A DNA stretch of 36,343 nucleotides from Acidobacteriaceae bacterium (lineage in GTDB: Bacteria > Acidobacteriota > Terriglobia > Bryobacterales > Bryobacteraceae), in contig CAJCIT010000207.1 in NCBI GenBank assembly GCA_903970405.1, positions 1-36,343 on the forward strand, given 5' to 3'. The position numbers and the translations under genes were made by a program. Position 1 is the first letter of the stretch, and every line of letters begins with the position of its first letter. Shown piece after piece: positions 14,884-22,579 of this stretch. The notes below the pieces were generated by a model. It made no database searches. It was not told the DNA's origin and saw only the letters and a list, made by a program, of their open reading frames with translations.

Positions 14884-16461
14884 TTACTTCTCCAGATAGA
14901 AGTTGCCTACGAACAGCGCATCGATGCCGGACGAATAAAAGCTGCGGATGGCATCGCGCGGTGTGCATACCAGGGGATCGCCGAACAGATTGAAGCTCGT
15001 GTTGTAGAGCACCGGTACGCCCGTGGCTTTACCTGCCGCCATTAGCAGTGCGTGATAGCGCGGATTCTCTTCCTTCGAAACCGTGTGTACGCGCACCAGA
15101 TCGTCACCCAGAATGGCCGCTTCAAAGGTCTGGCGATGTTGAGTCCTTACGCGGCCCACGGTAGCCAGAAATCGGGCGTTCGGGCCCACTTCGAAGTACT
15201 CTCTGGCTAGCTCGGCGGGCACGGAGGCGGCGAACTTGCGGAACTTTTCGCGCCGCTTGATAAAGACGTTCAGGTTCTCCGTCGAATAGGGATTCAACGG
15301 CGAGGCCAGAATGCTGCGGTTGCCCAACGCCCGCGGACCGAACTCCATTCGCCCGTTCATCCACGCCACAATCTTGCTGTCGTTCAGCGCGGCAATGGCA
15401 GTCGAGATCAGCTCGCCCTCGGTCATCAAGTAACGGAAGTGCAGCTTGCAGTTCTCCGCCACCTGCTTGATCTGTTCCGATGTGTATTCCGGCCCCAGGC
15501 AGAGCGTCTCAAACGGGACGCGCCGCTGCTCACCATAAAAATGGTGCCAGGCATGCAGCGCCGCGCCGAGACAAGTTCCCGCGTTACCCGCGGCGGGCTG
15601 TACAAACACGTGCGGAAAATGGCGCTCCAGATGAGCCACCAGCAGCGCGTTTAGGCCAAGGCCTCCGGCCAGGCATAAGCGCTCCGTTTCGCCGGCCATC
15701 GCCGTTACCGTCTCATTGACGGTCTGCTGAAGTCCGGCGGCGATGGAAGCCTTCCGATCTTCTGGCACGGGAGCATCGGCCACCAGGCCCAGCCGCTCAT
15801 AGAACAGGGCGCTGAAGCCGCCGTGCGCCAGATGGCCGGCGTCGAGATACGCGCGGTCGACTTGGGGCCACACCGAACCGCCCCGATGCAGGAGATCGTG
15901 AAACAGCGGCGCAGCGGTGGGCTCGCCGAACGTGCTTAACCACTGAACCTTGTGCTCATCGGCGCGGGCTTCGAAGCCCAGCAGTTCGGTGACGCGATTG
16001 TATACCTCGCCCAGCGAATCCGGAAAGTAGAGTTCCCGGACCGGTGAAAGATCGTTTCCGGCGGCGCGAAAGACAACACCGGACCGGAAGTCGCCGCCGC
16101 GATCGAGGCTGACCACCGTGGCGTCATTGAATCCAGAGAGGTAGTACGCCGACGCGGCATGCGCCACATGATGTTCGGCCACCACCAGTTCCGCCTTGGG
16201 AAACCGGGAAAGCAACGCCAGAAGAGCGTCACTCTCATCGCCGCGTGAAAAGGGACGCGCCACGGCAACACAATCGATGTCATCGGGCGAGATCCTGGCA
16301 ACTTCGAGCACGCTTTGCAAGGCCTCGGCGGGGAAATCGCCGGGACGGTTGTTCCGGGAGACCTTATCCTGCTCCACGGCGGCCACGATCCGGCCATCGG
16401 CCAGGAAGCACACAGCAGGATCGCTCAGCAAGCCGCCGAGGCCGATGATGGTTCGTGACAC
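14884..16461 (-). CDS. NodU/CmcH-family carbamoyltransferase
   Basis: A 525-residue protein of the O-carbamoyltransferase family (NodU, CmcH, TobZ). These enzymes use carbamoyl phosphate and ATP to carbamoylate a hydroxyl of a sugar, antibiotic or glycolipid via a carbamoyl-adenylate. Signatures: N-terminal 'LGGLLSDPAVCFLADGRIVA', the metal/adenylate-site 'VVAEHHVAHAASAYY', ASKHA-type 'VVSLDRGGDFRSG' and 'LCLAGGLGLNALL', and C-terminal YrdC-like-domain partner motifs 'NGRMEFGPRALGNRSILA' and 'PVLYNTSFNLFGDPLV'. Its length is slightly short for the family. The start is 3 nt after the gltX stop on the same strand, so it is almost certainly co-transcribed with gltX. No biosynthetic cluster adjoins, so the acceptor is unknown. 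Confidence 0.88.
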   Translation of the reverse strand: MSRTIIGLGGLLSDPAVCFLADGRIVAAVEQDKVSRNNRPGDFPAEALQSVLEVARISPDDIDCVAVARPFSRGDESDALLALLSRFPKAELVVAEHHVAHAASAYYLSGFNDATVVSLDRGGDFRSGVVFRAAGNDLSPVRELYFPDSLGEVYNRVTELLGFEARADEHKVQWLSTFGEPTAAPLFHDLLHRGGSVWPQVDRAYLDAGHLAHGGFSALFYERLGLVADAPVPEDRKASIAAGLQQTVNETVTAMAGETERLCLAGGLGLNALLVAHLERHFPHVFVQPAAGNAGTCLGAALHAWHHFYGEQRRVPFETLCLGPEYTSEQIKQVAENCKLHFRYLMTEGELISTAIAALNDSKIVAWMNGRMEFGPRALGNRSILASPLNPYSTENLNVFIKRREKFRKFAASVPAELAREYFEVGPNARFLATVGRVRTQHRQTFEAAILGDDLVRVHTVSKEENPRYHALLMAAGKATGVPVLYNTSFNLFGDPLVCTPRDAIRSFYSSGIDALFVGNFYLEK

Positions 16462-16464
16462 GCG

Positions 16465-17886
16465 CTAAGCCTTTCCAAAGCGAGCGATGACGCGTTCGCG
16501 GCCCACGCAGAGAAAGACGGCAAACGCGCTGGGTCCCACGGATTGCCCGGTCAACGCGGCCCGGCTGGCGTTGATCAGGACACCCGCCTTTACGCCTTTC
16601 TCTACCGCCAGTTTTCGCAGCTCGGCTTCGACACTGGCTTCGGTAAATTCCAGATTGGCCGCGATTCGGCCGGCCAGCTCACGCAGCATCTCCCGCGCGC
16701 CCGGCGCTTCCAGCTTTTCCAAAGCCTTGGGCTCCATCTCGAAGTCGTCGGCAAAGTAAGCGCGGCCCTTCGTCGGAAAGTCGAGCAGCGTCGTGAACCG
16801 CGCGCGGGTCACTTCCACAACATGGGCAAAGTGCTCCTCATCGCCATAAGGCGTAAGTCCGAATTTCGCGAGCGTGGCTCGAACCTGAGGCGTCAGCGTT
16901 TCCACCGCAATTGTGCGGAGATGCTGGGAGTTCAACCAAAGCGCTTTGGGATCGATGGGGTCCTCTTCGCTGAAGTTGATCACCGCATTGCTGCGGTTCA
17001 CGCCCTCAAAGCTGAACGCCGCGGTCAGCTCTTCAATGGTCATCTGCTCGCGATTGTCTTTCGGCGACCACCCGAGCAAACAGAGGAAATTGATATAGCC
17101 GATGGCGAGAAAGCCGTTGTCGCGGTACGTGGTGACGCTGACCACCGGGCCGTGTTTACGCTTTGAGAGTTTCGCGCCGTCTGGGGCCACCAGCAGCGGC
17201 AGGTGCGCGAACTGGGGCGCCGGCGTTCCCGCTCCTTCGAAAATCAGAACGTGCTTATAAGTGTTCGAAATATGGTCCTGGCCGCGGATGATGTGGCTGA
17301 TCTTGAGGTCGATATCGTCGGCGCAGGAGGCCAGATGGTAGGTGGGCATGCCGTTGCTGCGGAGCAGCGCGAAGTCCTCAATATCGGCCGCCGATTTGGT
17401 CTGGGCGCCGTAGACCAGATCCTGAAACTTCACTTCGCGCGGCGTGTCCCGCGGAACGCGGTATCGGATCACGAACGGTTCGCCGGCTTGGGCGCGGCGG
17501 CTGCTCTCCTCGCGGCTCAACGCGCGCATCTCCGGGTGGCACAGCCACGGACCGTCCGATGGCTTCCGGTCTTCGAGCTCAGCCTGCGCCGGGGTGAAAT
17601 CGCGATAGGCATGGCCTTCTTCCAATAACCGGTACGCCAGTTGGCGGTGCAGATCCAGGCGGTCCGACTGGCGATAGAATTCGTCCCACCCGAGATTCAG
17701 CCACTCTAAACCTTCGTAGATCGAATTGAGGGACGCCTCGGTATTCCGCTCAACGTCGGTGTCATCGATTCTGAGCACCATCGTGCCCTTCTGGCGGCGA
17801 ACATAAAGCCAGTTAAAGATGAAGGTGCGGGCGCTGCCAATGTGCAAATAACCCGTTGGCGACGGGGCGAAACGAGCTCTCACCAT
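16465..17886 (-). CDS. gltX: Glutamyl-tRNA synthetase
   Basis: A 473-residue class I aminoacyl-tRNA synthetase that charges tRNA-Glu (possibly also tRNA-Gln, to be amidated). The N-terminal 'RARFAPSPTGYLHIGSARTF' holds the HIGH-type motif (His15-Ile-Gly-Ser18), 'LRIDDTDVERN' follows (38-48), and the KMSKS-type loop is 'KLSKRKHG' (239-246). The anticodon-binding domain is at about 330-473. Length is normal. The promoter lies only 8 nt upstream of the ATG, so the mRNA is probably leaderless. It is followed at 3 nt by the carbamoyltransferase gene. Confidence 0.95.
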   Translation of the reverse strand: MVRARFAPSPTGYLHIGSARTFIFNWLYVRRQKGTMVLRIDDTDVERNTEASLNSIYEGLEWLNLGWDEFYRQSDRLDLHRQLAYRLLEEGHAYRDFTPAQAELEDRKPSDGPWLCHPEMRALSREESSRRAQAGEPFVIRYRVPRDTPREVKFQDLVYGAQTKSAADIEDFALLRSNGMPTYHLASCADDIDLKISHIIRGQDHISNTYKHVLIFEGAGTPAPQFAHLPLLVAPDGAKLSKRKHGPVVSVTTYRDNGFLAIGYINFLCLLGWSPKDNREQMTIEELTAAFSFEGVNRSNAVINFSEEDPIDPKALWLNSQHLRTIAVETLTPQVRATLAKFGLTPYGDEEHFAHVVEVTRARFTTLLDFPTKGRAYFADDFEMEPKALEKLEAPGAREMLRELAGRIAANLEFTEASVEAELRKLAVEKGVKAGVLINASRAALTGQSVGPSAFAVFLCVGRERVIARFGKA

Positions 17887-17894
17887 GAATGTTC

Positions 17895-17921
17895 AGTGTA
17901 CAAGCCGGACCCATGGCGACA
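17895..17921 (-). promoter_or_regulatory. Putative gltX promoter, near-leaderless
   Basis: On the minus strand, TTGTCG then a 16-bp spacer then TACACT (17895-17900). The -10 ends 8 nt before the ATG at 17886 and no Shine-Dalgarno precedes the start, so transcription would begin at or next to the start codon. Confidence 0.45.
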
Positions 17922-17954
17922 AGGGATCGCGTGATTTACTCGTTTGCTTACATT

Positions 17955-17974
17955 ACGCGCACGGTTCAGAAGGG
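17955..17974 (-). repeat. CCTTCTGAACCG repeat, copy 1
   Basis: On the minus strand CCCTTCTGAACCGTGCGCGT, followed by AGCAAACG after 6 extra nt. It matches 18096-18124 and 29796-29824. Confidence 0.65.
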
Positions 17975-18034
17975 GGCGCGGCGACGGCGTGCCCGGCACA
18001 ACCTCGAGACAAACTGACACACCCGCGCCCTTCC

Positions 18035-18207
18035 GAGCCGCGACCGTCAGGGAGCGACCGGTTGGCAGGTTGCCGCGTTCGCAGATCGCCCGCCGCCTTC
18101 TGAACCGCGCGCGTGAGCAAGCGGATAAACGCGCAGTTCCTTAGGAGGGAGCGACGGGTTGGCAGGACTGGAATAACACCGCGGTCGCTCCCTGACGGTC
18201 GCGGCTC
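18035..18207. repeat. Dispersed palindromic repeat, copy B (interrupted)
   Basis: The same 26-nt arms as copy A lie at 18035-18060 and 18182-18207, without mismatch, but are 121 nt apart. Between them are a copy of the CCTTCTGAACCG repeat (18096-18124) and a second partial arm, AGGGAGCGACGGGTTGGCAG, starting near 18147. This partial arm could pair with the right arm as a shorter element. The arrangement looks like an element interrupted by insertion or internal duplication. Confidence 0.8.
18096..18124 (+). repeat. CCTTCTGAACCG repeat, copy 2
   Basis: CCTTCTGAACCGCGCGCGTG then AGCAAGCGG, lying inside palindrome copy B. Differs from copy 3 (29796-29824) at a few positions. Confidence 0.65.
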
Positions 18208-18377
18208 GGAAGGCGTGGCGTAATTCGACGGCCGCGGCTCAGGCGGCGATTCTTCAGGCTTACTAGAGAAAAATCTGAGGGCTTCGGTAAGGACTCCGCA
18301 GTCGCATCGCTTCAGATAACTCCTGCCCGCGGACGATAAACACAACAGGATCGATTGCTCCCTAAGGAGGGCTTACC

Positions 18378-19298
18378 GTGAAAGCCGTTTTTATCGCGAC
18401 TGTTTTGTTTCTTGCACTTCCGCATGTGGTTCGCACGTCGGAGGCGCCTGGCCAACGTGTGGTGAAGGTTCAAAAAACGAGCCTGACCAAGGATGAGGAG
18501 ACCCAGCTTGGCGAGCAAGCCGCCGCCCGAGCCGAACGGCATTTCAAGGTGATTGAGGACACCGATGTGGAAGAGTGGCTGAGGGGGGTGGGCGCGAAAC
18601 TCTCCGCGGTTCCTCAAGCGGGCGCCTATTCGTACCAGTTCAAGCTGGTGCAGGATGACCGAGTGAACGCGGTGGCATTCCCAGGGGGGCTGGTGTACGT
18701 CAACACCGGACTTCTCACGGCGGCCGCTAATGAATCGGAAGTAGCGGGCGTGCTGGCGCATGAGATGTCGCACGTCGCGCTCCGGCATGGGGCGGCCAAT
18801 GAAACCAAGACGAGGCACTTGAAGACGGCATTGCAGGTGGCCGGCATCGCGGCGAGCGTGGCCGGCGTTCCCGTGGCAGGCCCTGCCATCGGCTTGGGAG
18901 GCGAAGCGGGCGCCCGCGCCGTGACCAGCAAATATTCGCGAGACTCGGAGCGCGACGCCGACCTCAATGGCGCCCGCATGATGGCGGCGGCCGGCTACAA
19001 CCCGGAGGCGATCGCGCTGCTGCTGGAAAAGCTCAGCAAATCGGGGGCGTCGACGAAATCGAAACCGTGGGAGCACCTGGGGGCCGATCACCCCGACACC
19101 GCGAAGCGCGCTCAATGGATTCGTGAAGACATCCACTTTTATCCCGCGAAGACGTACGACGCCGAGAGCGGCCGCTTCCCGGAAATCCGAACAGCGGTGG
19201 GCCAACTGACAGCATCCAGCCGTCAACCCGTGGCCGGGCCCGAAAGCTCCCCGGCCGGAACGAAGACAGCGGGCACGGAGACCGTCGGCTCGCGGTAG
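18378..19298 (+). CDS. M48-family secreted zinc metalloprotease (BepA/HtpX/Oma1-like)
   Basis: A 306-residue protein with a signal peptide (MKAVFIATVLFLALPHVVRT). The M48 zinc site is 'VLAHEMSHVALRHG' (His128, Glu129, His132), with the third ligand Glu191 in 'SRDSERDADLNGARMMAAAG'. The substrate-binding segment 'NAVAFPGGLVYVNTGLL' (97-113) is typical of M48C (BepA/YfgC, LoiP). The C-terminus (about 265-306) is Ser/Thr-rich and probably disordered; no TPRs follow, unlike BepA. Its likely role is quality control of outer-membrane or periplasmic proteins. The GTG start is chosen because of a strong AAGGAGGG (18364-18371), one of the few clear Shine-Dalgarno sites here. CTCC-CTAA-GGAG could fold and hide it. 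Short hairpins follow the stop (19280-19304 and 19309-19322) without a T-tract. Confidence 0.9.
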   Translation: MKAVFIATVLFLALPHVVRTSEAPGQRVVKVQKTSLTKDEETQLGEQAAARAERHFKVIEDTDVEEWLRGVGAKLSAVPQAGAYSYQFKLVQDDRVNAVAFPGGLVYVNTGLLTAAANESEVAGVLAHEMSHVALRHGAANETKTRHLKTALQVAGIAASVAGVPVAGPAIGLGGEAGARAVTSKYSRDSERDADLNGARMMAAAGYNPEAIALLLEKLSKSGASTKSKPWEHLGADHPDTAKRAQWIREDIHFYPAKTYDAESGRFPEIRTAVGQLTASSRQPVAGPESSPAGTKTAGTETVGSR

Positions 19299-19352
19299 AC
19301 GGTCCCTTGCCGGCGCACCGGCACTCGACAAGCCGGATGACACGCCTCCTCC

Positions 19353-19381
19353 TTGACATTCCGTCTGCTCAAGCTCACAAT
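19353..19381 (+). promoter_or_regulatory. Putative promoter of the imuA-imuB pair
   Basis: Consensus -35 TTGACA (19353-19358), 17-bp spacer, CACAAT (19376-19381), 16 nt before the ATG at 19398. A GAAC-N7-GAAT motif overlaps the start codon (19392-19406) and resembles the GTTC-N7-GTTC LexA box of alphaproteobacteria. Whether it works here is unknown. Confidence 0.5.
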
Positions 19382-19397
19382 ACAAGCAGGCGAACAA

Positions 19398-20345
19398 ATG
19401 GCGAATACAGCGGCCGCCCTTCTCGGCTCCGATCCAGATTTCTTTCTGGACAGCGTGGTGTGGGATTCCTCGGACTCTCCCTTGTCTGACGATTCCGCGA
19501 AGCTGGCGCCGAGAACCCTTGAGGACAAAGTCGGGCGGTCGCTTACTGGCCGCGCCATCCTGCCAGTTCCCGCCTCCACTCTCGTCGAATTTCACGTTCA
19601 GGCCAAGTGGGAAGCCCTCCGTGTACCGGCGCTGCCCGTTCTGCCCGCCGGCATTCCACGCGGCAGCATACTCGAACTGATCGGCCGCCGGTCATCGGGT
19701 AGGACTGCGGCGTCGCTTCACGTTCTGGCGCAAGCCACGCAACGCGGCGAAGTCTGCGCCGTCATCGATACGAACGGCAATTTTCATCCCGCCTCCGCCG
19801 CAAGTGCAGGCATCTGTCTCGACCGCATTGTCTGGGTGCGCTGCGGCGGCAATGTGGAGCATGCCATGCGCTCAACGGATCTGTTGCTCCATGCCGGCGG
19901 TTTTGGCGTGGTGATGCTGGATGTTTCCGAGGCCGGTATGCGCATTCTCAATCGCATTCCGCTGTCGTATTGGTTCCGTTTCCAGCGCGCCGTGGAGAAT
20001 ACGCCCACCATCCTGCTGGTCACGACACGCGCCTCGCAGGCACGTTCCTGCGCGGCCAACGCCATCGCCTTCGAATTGAAATCTCACCGTTGGAGCGGCT
20101 CAAAAACTTCAGCGGACTTAGCTGCGGCGGGCGAGTCGGTATACGCGAATGGTATCGGTGACTCTCCTCTCTTCCGCCTATTGCAAAGCATCGAAACAAC
20201 GGCCCGGCCGCAGCGCCCCGCCAACCGGCCCGCGCACACGCTGACCGTGCGCGCAGACGATTGGCTGGGCGGCGAAAACGACCTGCCGGGCAAGGCCGCC
20301 GAAGGCGTGTCCGTTGTGCGCGTGTTCAACAGAAACGTGGCATGA
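19398..20345 (+). CDS. ImuA-like RecA-fold protein of a translesion-synthesis cassette
   Basis: From ATG at 19398, 315 residues. The core (about 80-230) looks like a reduced RecA/ImuA ATPase fold: 'LPAGIPRGSILELIGRRSSG' leads into a P-loop-like Gly96-Arg-Arg-Ser-Ser-Gly-Arg-Thr103, then 'CAVIDTNGNFHPASAASAGI' and 'DRIVWVRCGG', a RecA-like order. The P-loop lysine is arginine (Arg102), so ATP hydrolysis may be weak or absent. It lies 10 nt upstream of an ImuB-like gene; the pairing supports an ImuA role, recruiting the error-prone machinery with ImuB and DnaE2 after DNA damage. ATG 19353 is rejected because it overlaps the -35 box. Confidence 0.7.
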   Translation: MANTAAALLGSDPDFFLDSVVWDSSDSPLSDDSAKLAPRTLEDKVGRSLTGRAILPVPASTLVEFHVQAKWEALRVPALPVLPAGIPRGSILELIGRRSSGRTAASLHVLAQATQRGEVCAVIDTNGNFHPASAASAGICLDRIVWVRCGGNVEHAMRSTDLLLHAGGFGVVMLDVSEAGMRILNRIPLSYWFRFQRAVENTPTILLVTTRASQARSCAANAIAFELKSHRWSGSKTSADLAAAGESVYANGIGDSPLFRLLQSIETTARPQRPANRPAHTLTVRADDWLGGENDLPGKAAEGVSVVRVFNRNVA

Positions 20346-20355
20346 GGCGGCGCGA

Positions 20356-21738
20356 ATGTACGCTTGTTTGTCCATCCCCGGCGTGGCCGGCGCCGCGGAA
20401 GCCCTCTTTCAATTGGCGCGGCAATTCTCTCCTTCGGTGGAGCGAACCTCTTCCGATACCGTCGTCTTCTCCATCGCACCGCTCCGGCGATTGATGGGGT
20501 CGCCGCATCAAATTGCTTATGAGCTATGCCGCCAGGGCGATGAGCGAAAGCTTCGTGCCCAATTGGCCATGGCTTCGAATCCCGATACCGCCGTGCTCCT
20601 CGCCCGCCATTACACGGGGGTCACGCTGGTGACGCCGGGCGAAGAGTATCTTAAGCTTGCGCCCATCCCGCTCTCGAGCCTCTTCGCGCACGATCTCCCG
20701 GTCGATCCTAAACTTCTCGATGTCCTCAATCGCTGGGGCCTGAAGACCTGTGAAGATCTGGCCGCCATGCCGGAAAAGGGTCTTGCTGAACGGCTGGGCT
20801 CAGCAGGCGTTTATCTCCGCAATCTCGCCGGCGGCCGCATCCACCGGCCGTTACGAATCGACGCGGAAGAAGCACCCTACGAACAGCGCGTCGAACTTGA
20901 GTATCCTGTTGCCTTACTGGAACCACTGCTGTTTTTATTTGAGCGTGTCCTGACAGGTCTCTGCGGGCGGATGCGTTCCCAATCCCGTGCTGCGCGGCTG
21001 ATGGATCTTCAACTCGAACTGCAGCCCGGCATTGTTTCCGATGAATCTTCCGCCGCCGCGCCGGAAACGGCCGATGTCGCGCTCAAGAATAACCGCCCGC
21101 TGTATCGCTGCATTCTGGAATTCCCGGTGCCGGTGGATCGGGCCGCCATCATGCTTAAACTCCTGCAACTCCACTTGGAGCGCCATCCCGCCGGCGCCCC
21201 CACGCTCGCCTTCACGCTTCGACTGGAAGCTGTCGAGCCCCAACGTCTTCAAGGAGGTCTGTTCTTGCCATCCACGCCGCAGCCCGATAAGTTGCACGTC
21301 ACGCTGAAGCGCATCGAAGGCATGGTAGGACAGGGAAATGCCGGCATGCCCCAACTGCTCGACACTCATCGTCCCGATGCCTTTCAACTCTCAATGGATC
21401 TTCAGATCGACTCCACCAAACCAGATCGCTCCAAAACGGCCAAGCGTCCGCCCGCTCCCTACGCCGCGGGCATGCTCAATCTTTCACTCCGCATCTTCCG
21501 CCCGGCGCTTCACGCCCGTGTGCGTCTGGCGGGTGCGATGCCGAAACAGGTTGTCGCGCCCGGCGTTCAAGGCGCCGTCTTGGAATCGGCTGGTCCCTGG
21601 AAGACCTCCGGCGATTGGTGGACCATTGCGCCCTGGAGCCGTGAAGAGTGGGATGTCGCGCTCGATGACGGCGCGCTTTACCGCATCTATTTGGAGATGC
21701 ACAGCCGCGAATGGTACGTCCATGCAGCGTACGACTAG
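20356..21738 (+). CDS. ImuB-like Y-family polymerase homologue lacking catalytic N-terminus
   Basis: From ATG at 20356, 460 residues. The protein follows the ImuB/Y-family order: palm-like 'MYACLSIPGV' and 'FSPSVERTSSDTVVFSIAPL', then 'LAMASNPDTAVLLARHY' and 'TPGEEYLKLAPIPLSSLF', the helix-hairpin-helix thumb 'LLDVLNRWGLKTCEDLAAMP', and a long C-terminal region (about 195-460) ending in 'DDGALYRIYLEMHSREWYVH', typical of ImuB. The catalytic aspartate of polymerase IV 'MDAFFASVE' is absent. The segment between the first strand and 'FSP' is shorter than I expect for ImuB, so it is probably non-catalytic, as known ImuB proteins are. A dnaE2 gene, the usual third member, is not in the window. Confidence 0.75.
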   Translation: MYACLSIPGVAGAAEALFQLARQFSPSVERTSSDTVVFSIAPLRRLMGSPHQIAYELCRQGDERKLRAQLAMASNPDTAVLLARHYTGVTLVTPGEEYLKLAPIPLSSLFAHDLPVDPKLLDVLNRWGLKTCEDLAAMPEKGLAERLGSAGVYLRNLAGGRIHRPLRIDAEEAPYEQRVELEYPVALLEPLLFLFERVLTGLCGRMRSQSRAARLMDLQLELQPGIVSDESSAAAPETADVALKNNRPLYRCILEFPVPVDRAAIMLKLLQLHLERHPAGAPTLAFTLRLEAVEPQRLQGGLFLPSTPQPDKLHVTLKRIEGMVGQGNAGMPQLLDTHRPDAFQLSMDLQIDSTKPDRSKTAKRPPAPYAAGMLNLSLRIFRPALHARVRLAGAMPKQVVAPGVQGAVLESAGPWKTSGDWWTIAPWSREEWDVALDDGALYRIYLEMHSREWYVHAAYD

Positions 21739-21841
21739 GCTCCCGCGCCGCCATGCGTTACTTTGTGGCAGACGGCGATGAATATTTTTCAGCTGCACGC
21801 ACGCATTCCGATGCGCCCCTGGCAAAGGGCGCTCATGAACT

Positions 21842-21868
21842 GTTATCATAAATCTCACGAGTGATAAC
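21842..21868 (+). promoter_or_regulatory. Operator-like inverted repeat at the vapB start
   Basis: GTTATCA (21842-21848) and TGATAAC (21862-21868) are perfect inverted half-sites 13 nt apart, ending directly against the ATG of vapB. This fits autoregulation by a ribbon-helix-helix antitoxin or its VapBC complex. Confidence 0.6.
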
Positions 21869-22093
21869 ATGATCCGAACTCAAGTCAGCCTGGACAAGAC
21901 CGAATACGACCTCGCAAAGAAACAGGCTGCGGCACTCGGCATTTCCGTCGCCGAGTTCATTCGCCGCGCCGTTCGCGAACGGCTGCCCGTTAAAGGCGAA
22001 GGTCCCTGGATGAAATATGCAGGATTTGTGACAACCGGCGACCCCCACTCCAGCCAGTCGATCGATGACATCGTCTATGGCTCGAAAGACTGA
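21869..22093 (+). CDS. vapB: Ribbon-helix-helix antitoxin of a VapBC pair
   Basis: A 74-residue protein. The N-terminus 'IRTQVSLDKTEYDLAKKQAA' then 'ALGISVAEFIRRAVRERLP' is a ribbon-helix-helix DNA-binding domain (CopG/Arc type), the strand being about 3-8. The C-terminal tail 'GDPHSSQSIDDIVYG' is the usual VapB-type segment that binds and blocks the PIN toxin. The downstream toxin gene starts inside it. It should bind the inverted repeat abutting its own start codon. The symbol is used in the sense of antitoxin class, not orthology. Confidence 0.85.
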   Translation: MIRTQVSLDKTEYDLAKKQAAALGISVAEFIRRAVRERLPVKGEGPWMKYAGFVTTGDPHSSQSIDDIVYGSKD

Positions 22094-22532
22094 CCCGCGC
22101 CAACAGCCCACAGCGCCCCGGCGAAAAGCGCCGCTCGAAGCCTACGTCGATACCTCCGCCTTCATAGCGTTTCTGGACAAATCGGACAGCTACCATTTGC
22201 CTTTCAAGCGCCTGTTCTCTTCACCTCCGCCCCTTGTCACCAGTTCATTGGTCATTGCGGAGGGCCACGGTTGGTTCCTGCGCCGCTACGATCGGCATCG
22301 GGCTGGGGAGTTCCTGGCGTTTCTTGAAACCCTCCCATCCTTTGCCGTGCAAGCCTTCGATGGACCGGAACTGGCGAAGGTGCGTCAACTCCTCAACCGT
22401 TTCAGCGATCAAAACCTGACGTTGGCCGATGGCCATGGACTTGTCGTCATGAATGACCGCCGGACTGCCGCTTGCTGGTCAACGGATCGCCACCTTACCC
22501 TGACGGGCGTGCCTCTCGCCGTCACGAACTAA
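22077..22532 (+). CDS. vapC: PIN-domain ribonuclease toxin of a VapBC pair
   Basis: From ATG at 22077, 151 residues (ATG at 22065 is an alternative adding four residues). The PIN acidic residues are present: Asp25 in 'AYVDTSAFIAFLD', Glu62 in 'LVIAEGHGWF', Asp118 in 'NLTLADGHGLVVM' and Asp137 in 'WSTDRHLTLTG'. These bind Mg2+ for cleavage of RNA, commonly tRNA or rRNA in VapC toxins. The gene overlaps vapB by 17 nt, the normal coupled order. All catalytic residues are intact, so the module may be active. A short basic N-terminal extension (about 1-20) precedes the domain. Confidence 0.88.
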   Translation: MARKTDPRQQPTAPRRKAPLEAYVDTSAFIAFLDKSDSYHLPFKRLFSSPPPLVTSSLVIAEGHGWFLRRYDRHRAGEFLAFLETLPSFAVQAFDGPELAKVRQLLNRFSDQNLTLADGHGLVVMNDRRTAACWSTDRHLTLTGVPLAVTN

Positions 22533-22579
22533 CCCAACTTTTTTGAGTTTTCCCGGCCCGGCGTTCCGTAGTAACCTGC

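Larger units (their letters stand above)
17887..18377. other. Repeat-rich region between divergent gltX and M48 protease genes
   Basis: 491 bp with no credible gene. It holds two copies of a CCTTCTGAACCG-type repeat (17955-17974 reversed; 18096-18124), both arms of palindrome copy B, and a partial inner arm (about 18147-18170). ORFs crossing it are translations of these repeats. The last 70 bp hold the M48 gene's leader. Confidence 0.7.

Noticed and set aside
14611-15045. 144-codon plus-strand frame after the M1-like gene
   Set aside because: Runs through palindrome copy A and antisense to the carbamoyltransferase; no features.
14640-18210. CRISPR array suggested by recurring 26-nt units
   Set aside because: The units are inverted pairs at scattered sites with irregular spacing, and there are no cas genes.
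17953-18345. Frames across the repeats at 17.9-18.3 kb
   Set aside because: Their translations ('LPDGRGSEG', 'LLTRAVQKAAG') are repeat sequence read as protein and recur at the other copies.
18312-19595. 427-codon minus-strand frame opposite the M48 gene
   Set aside because: Shadow of the protease gene extending into repeats; no recognisable domain.
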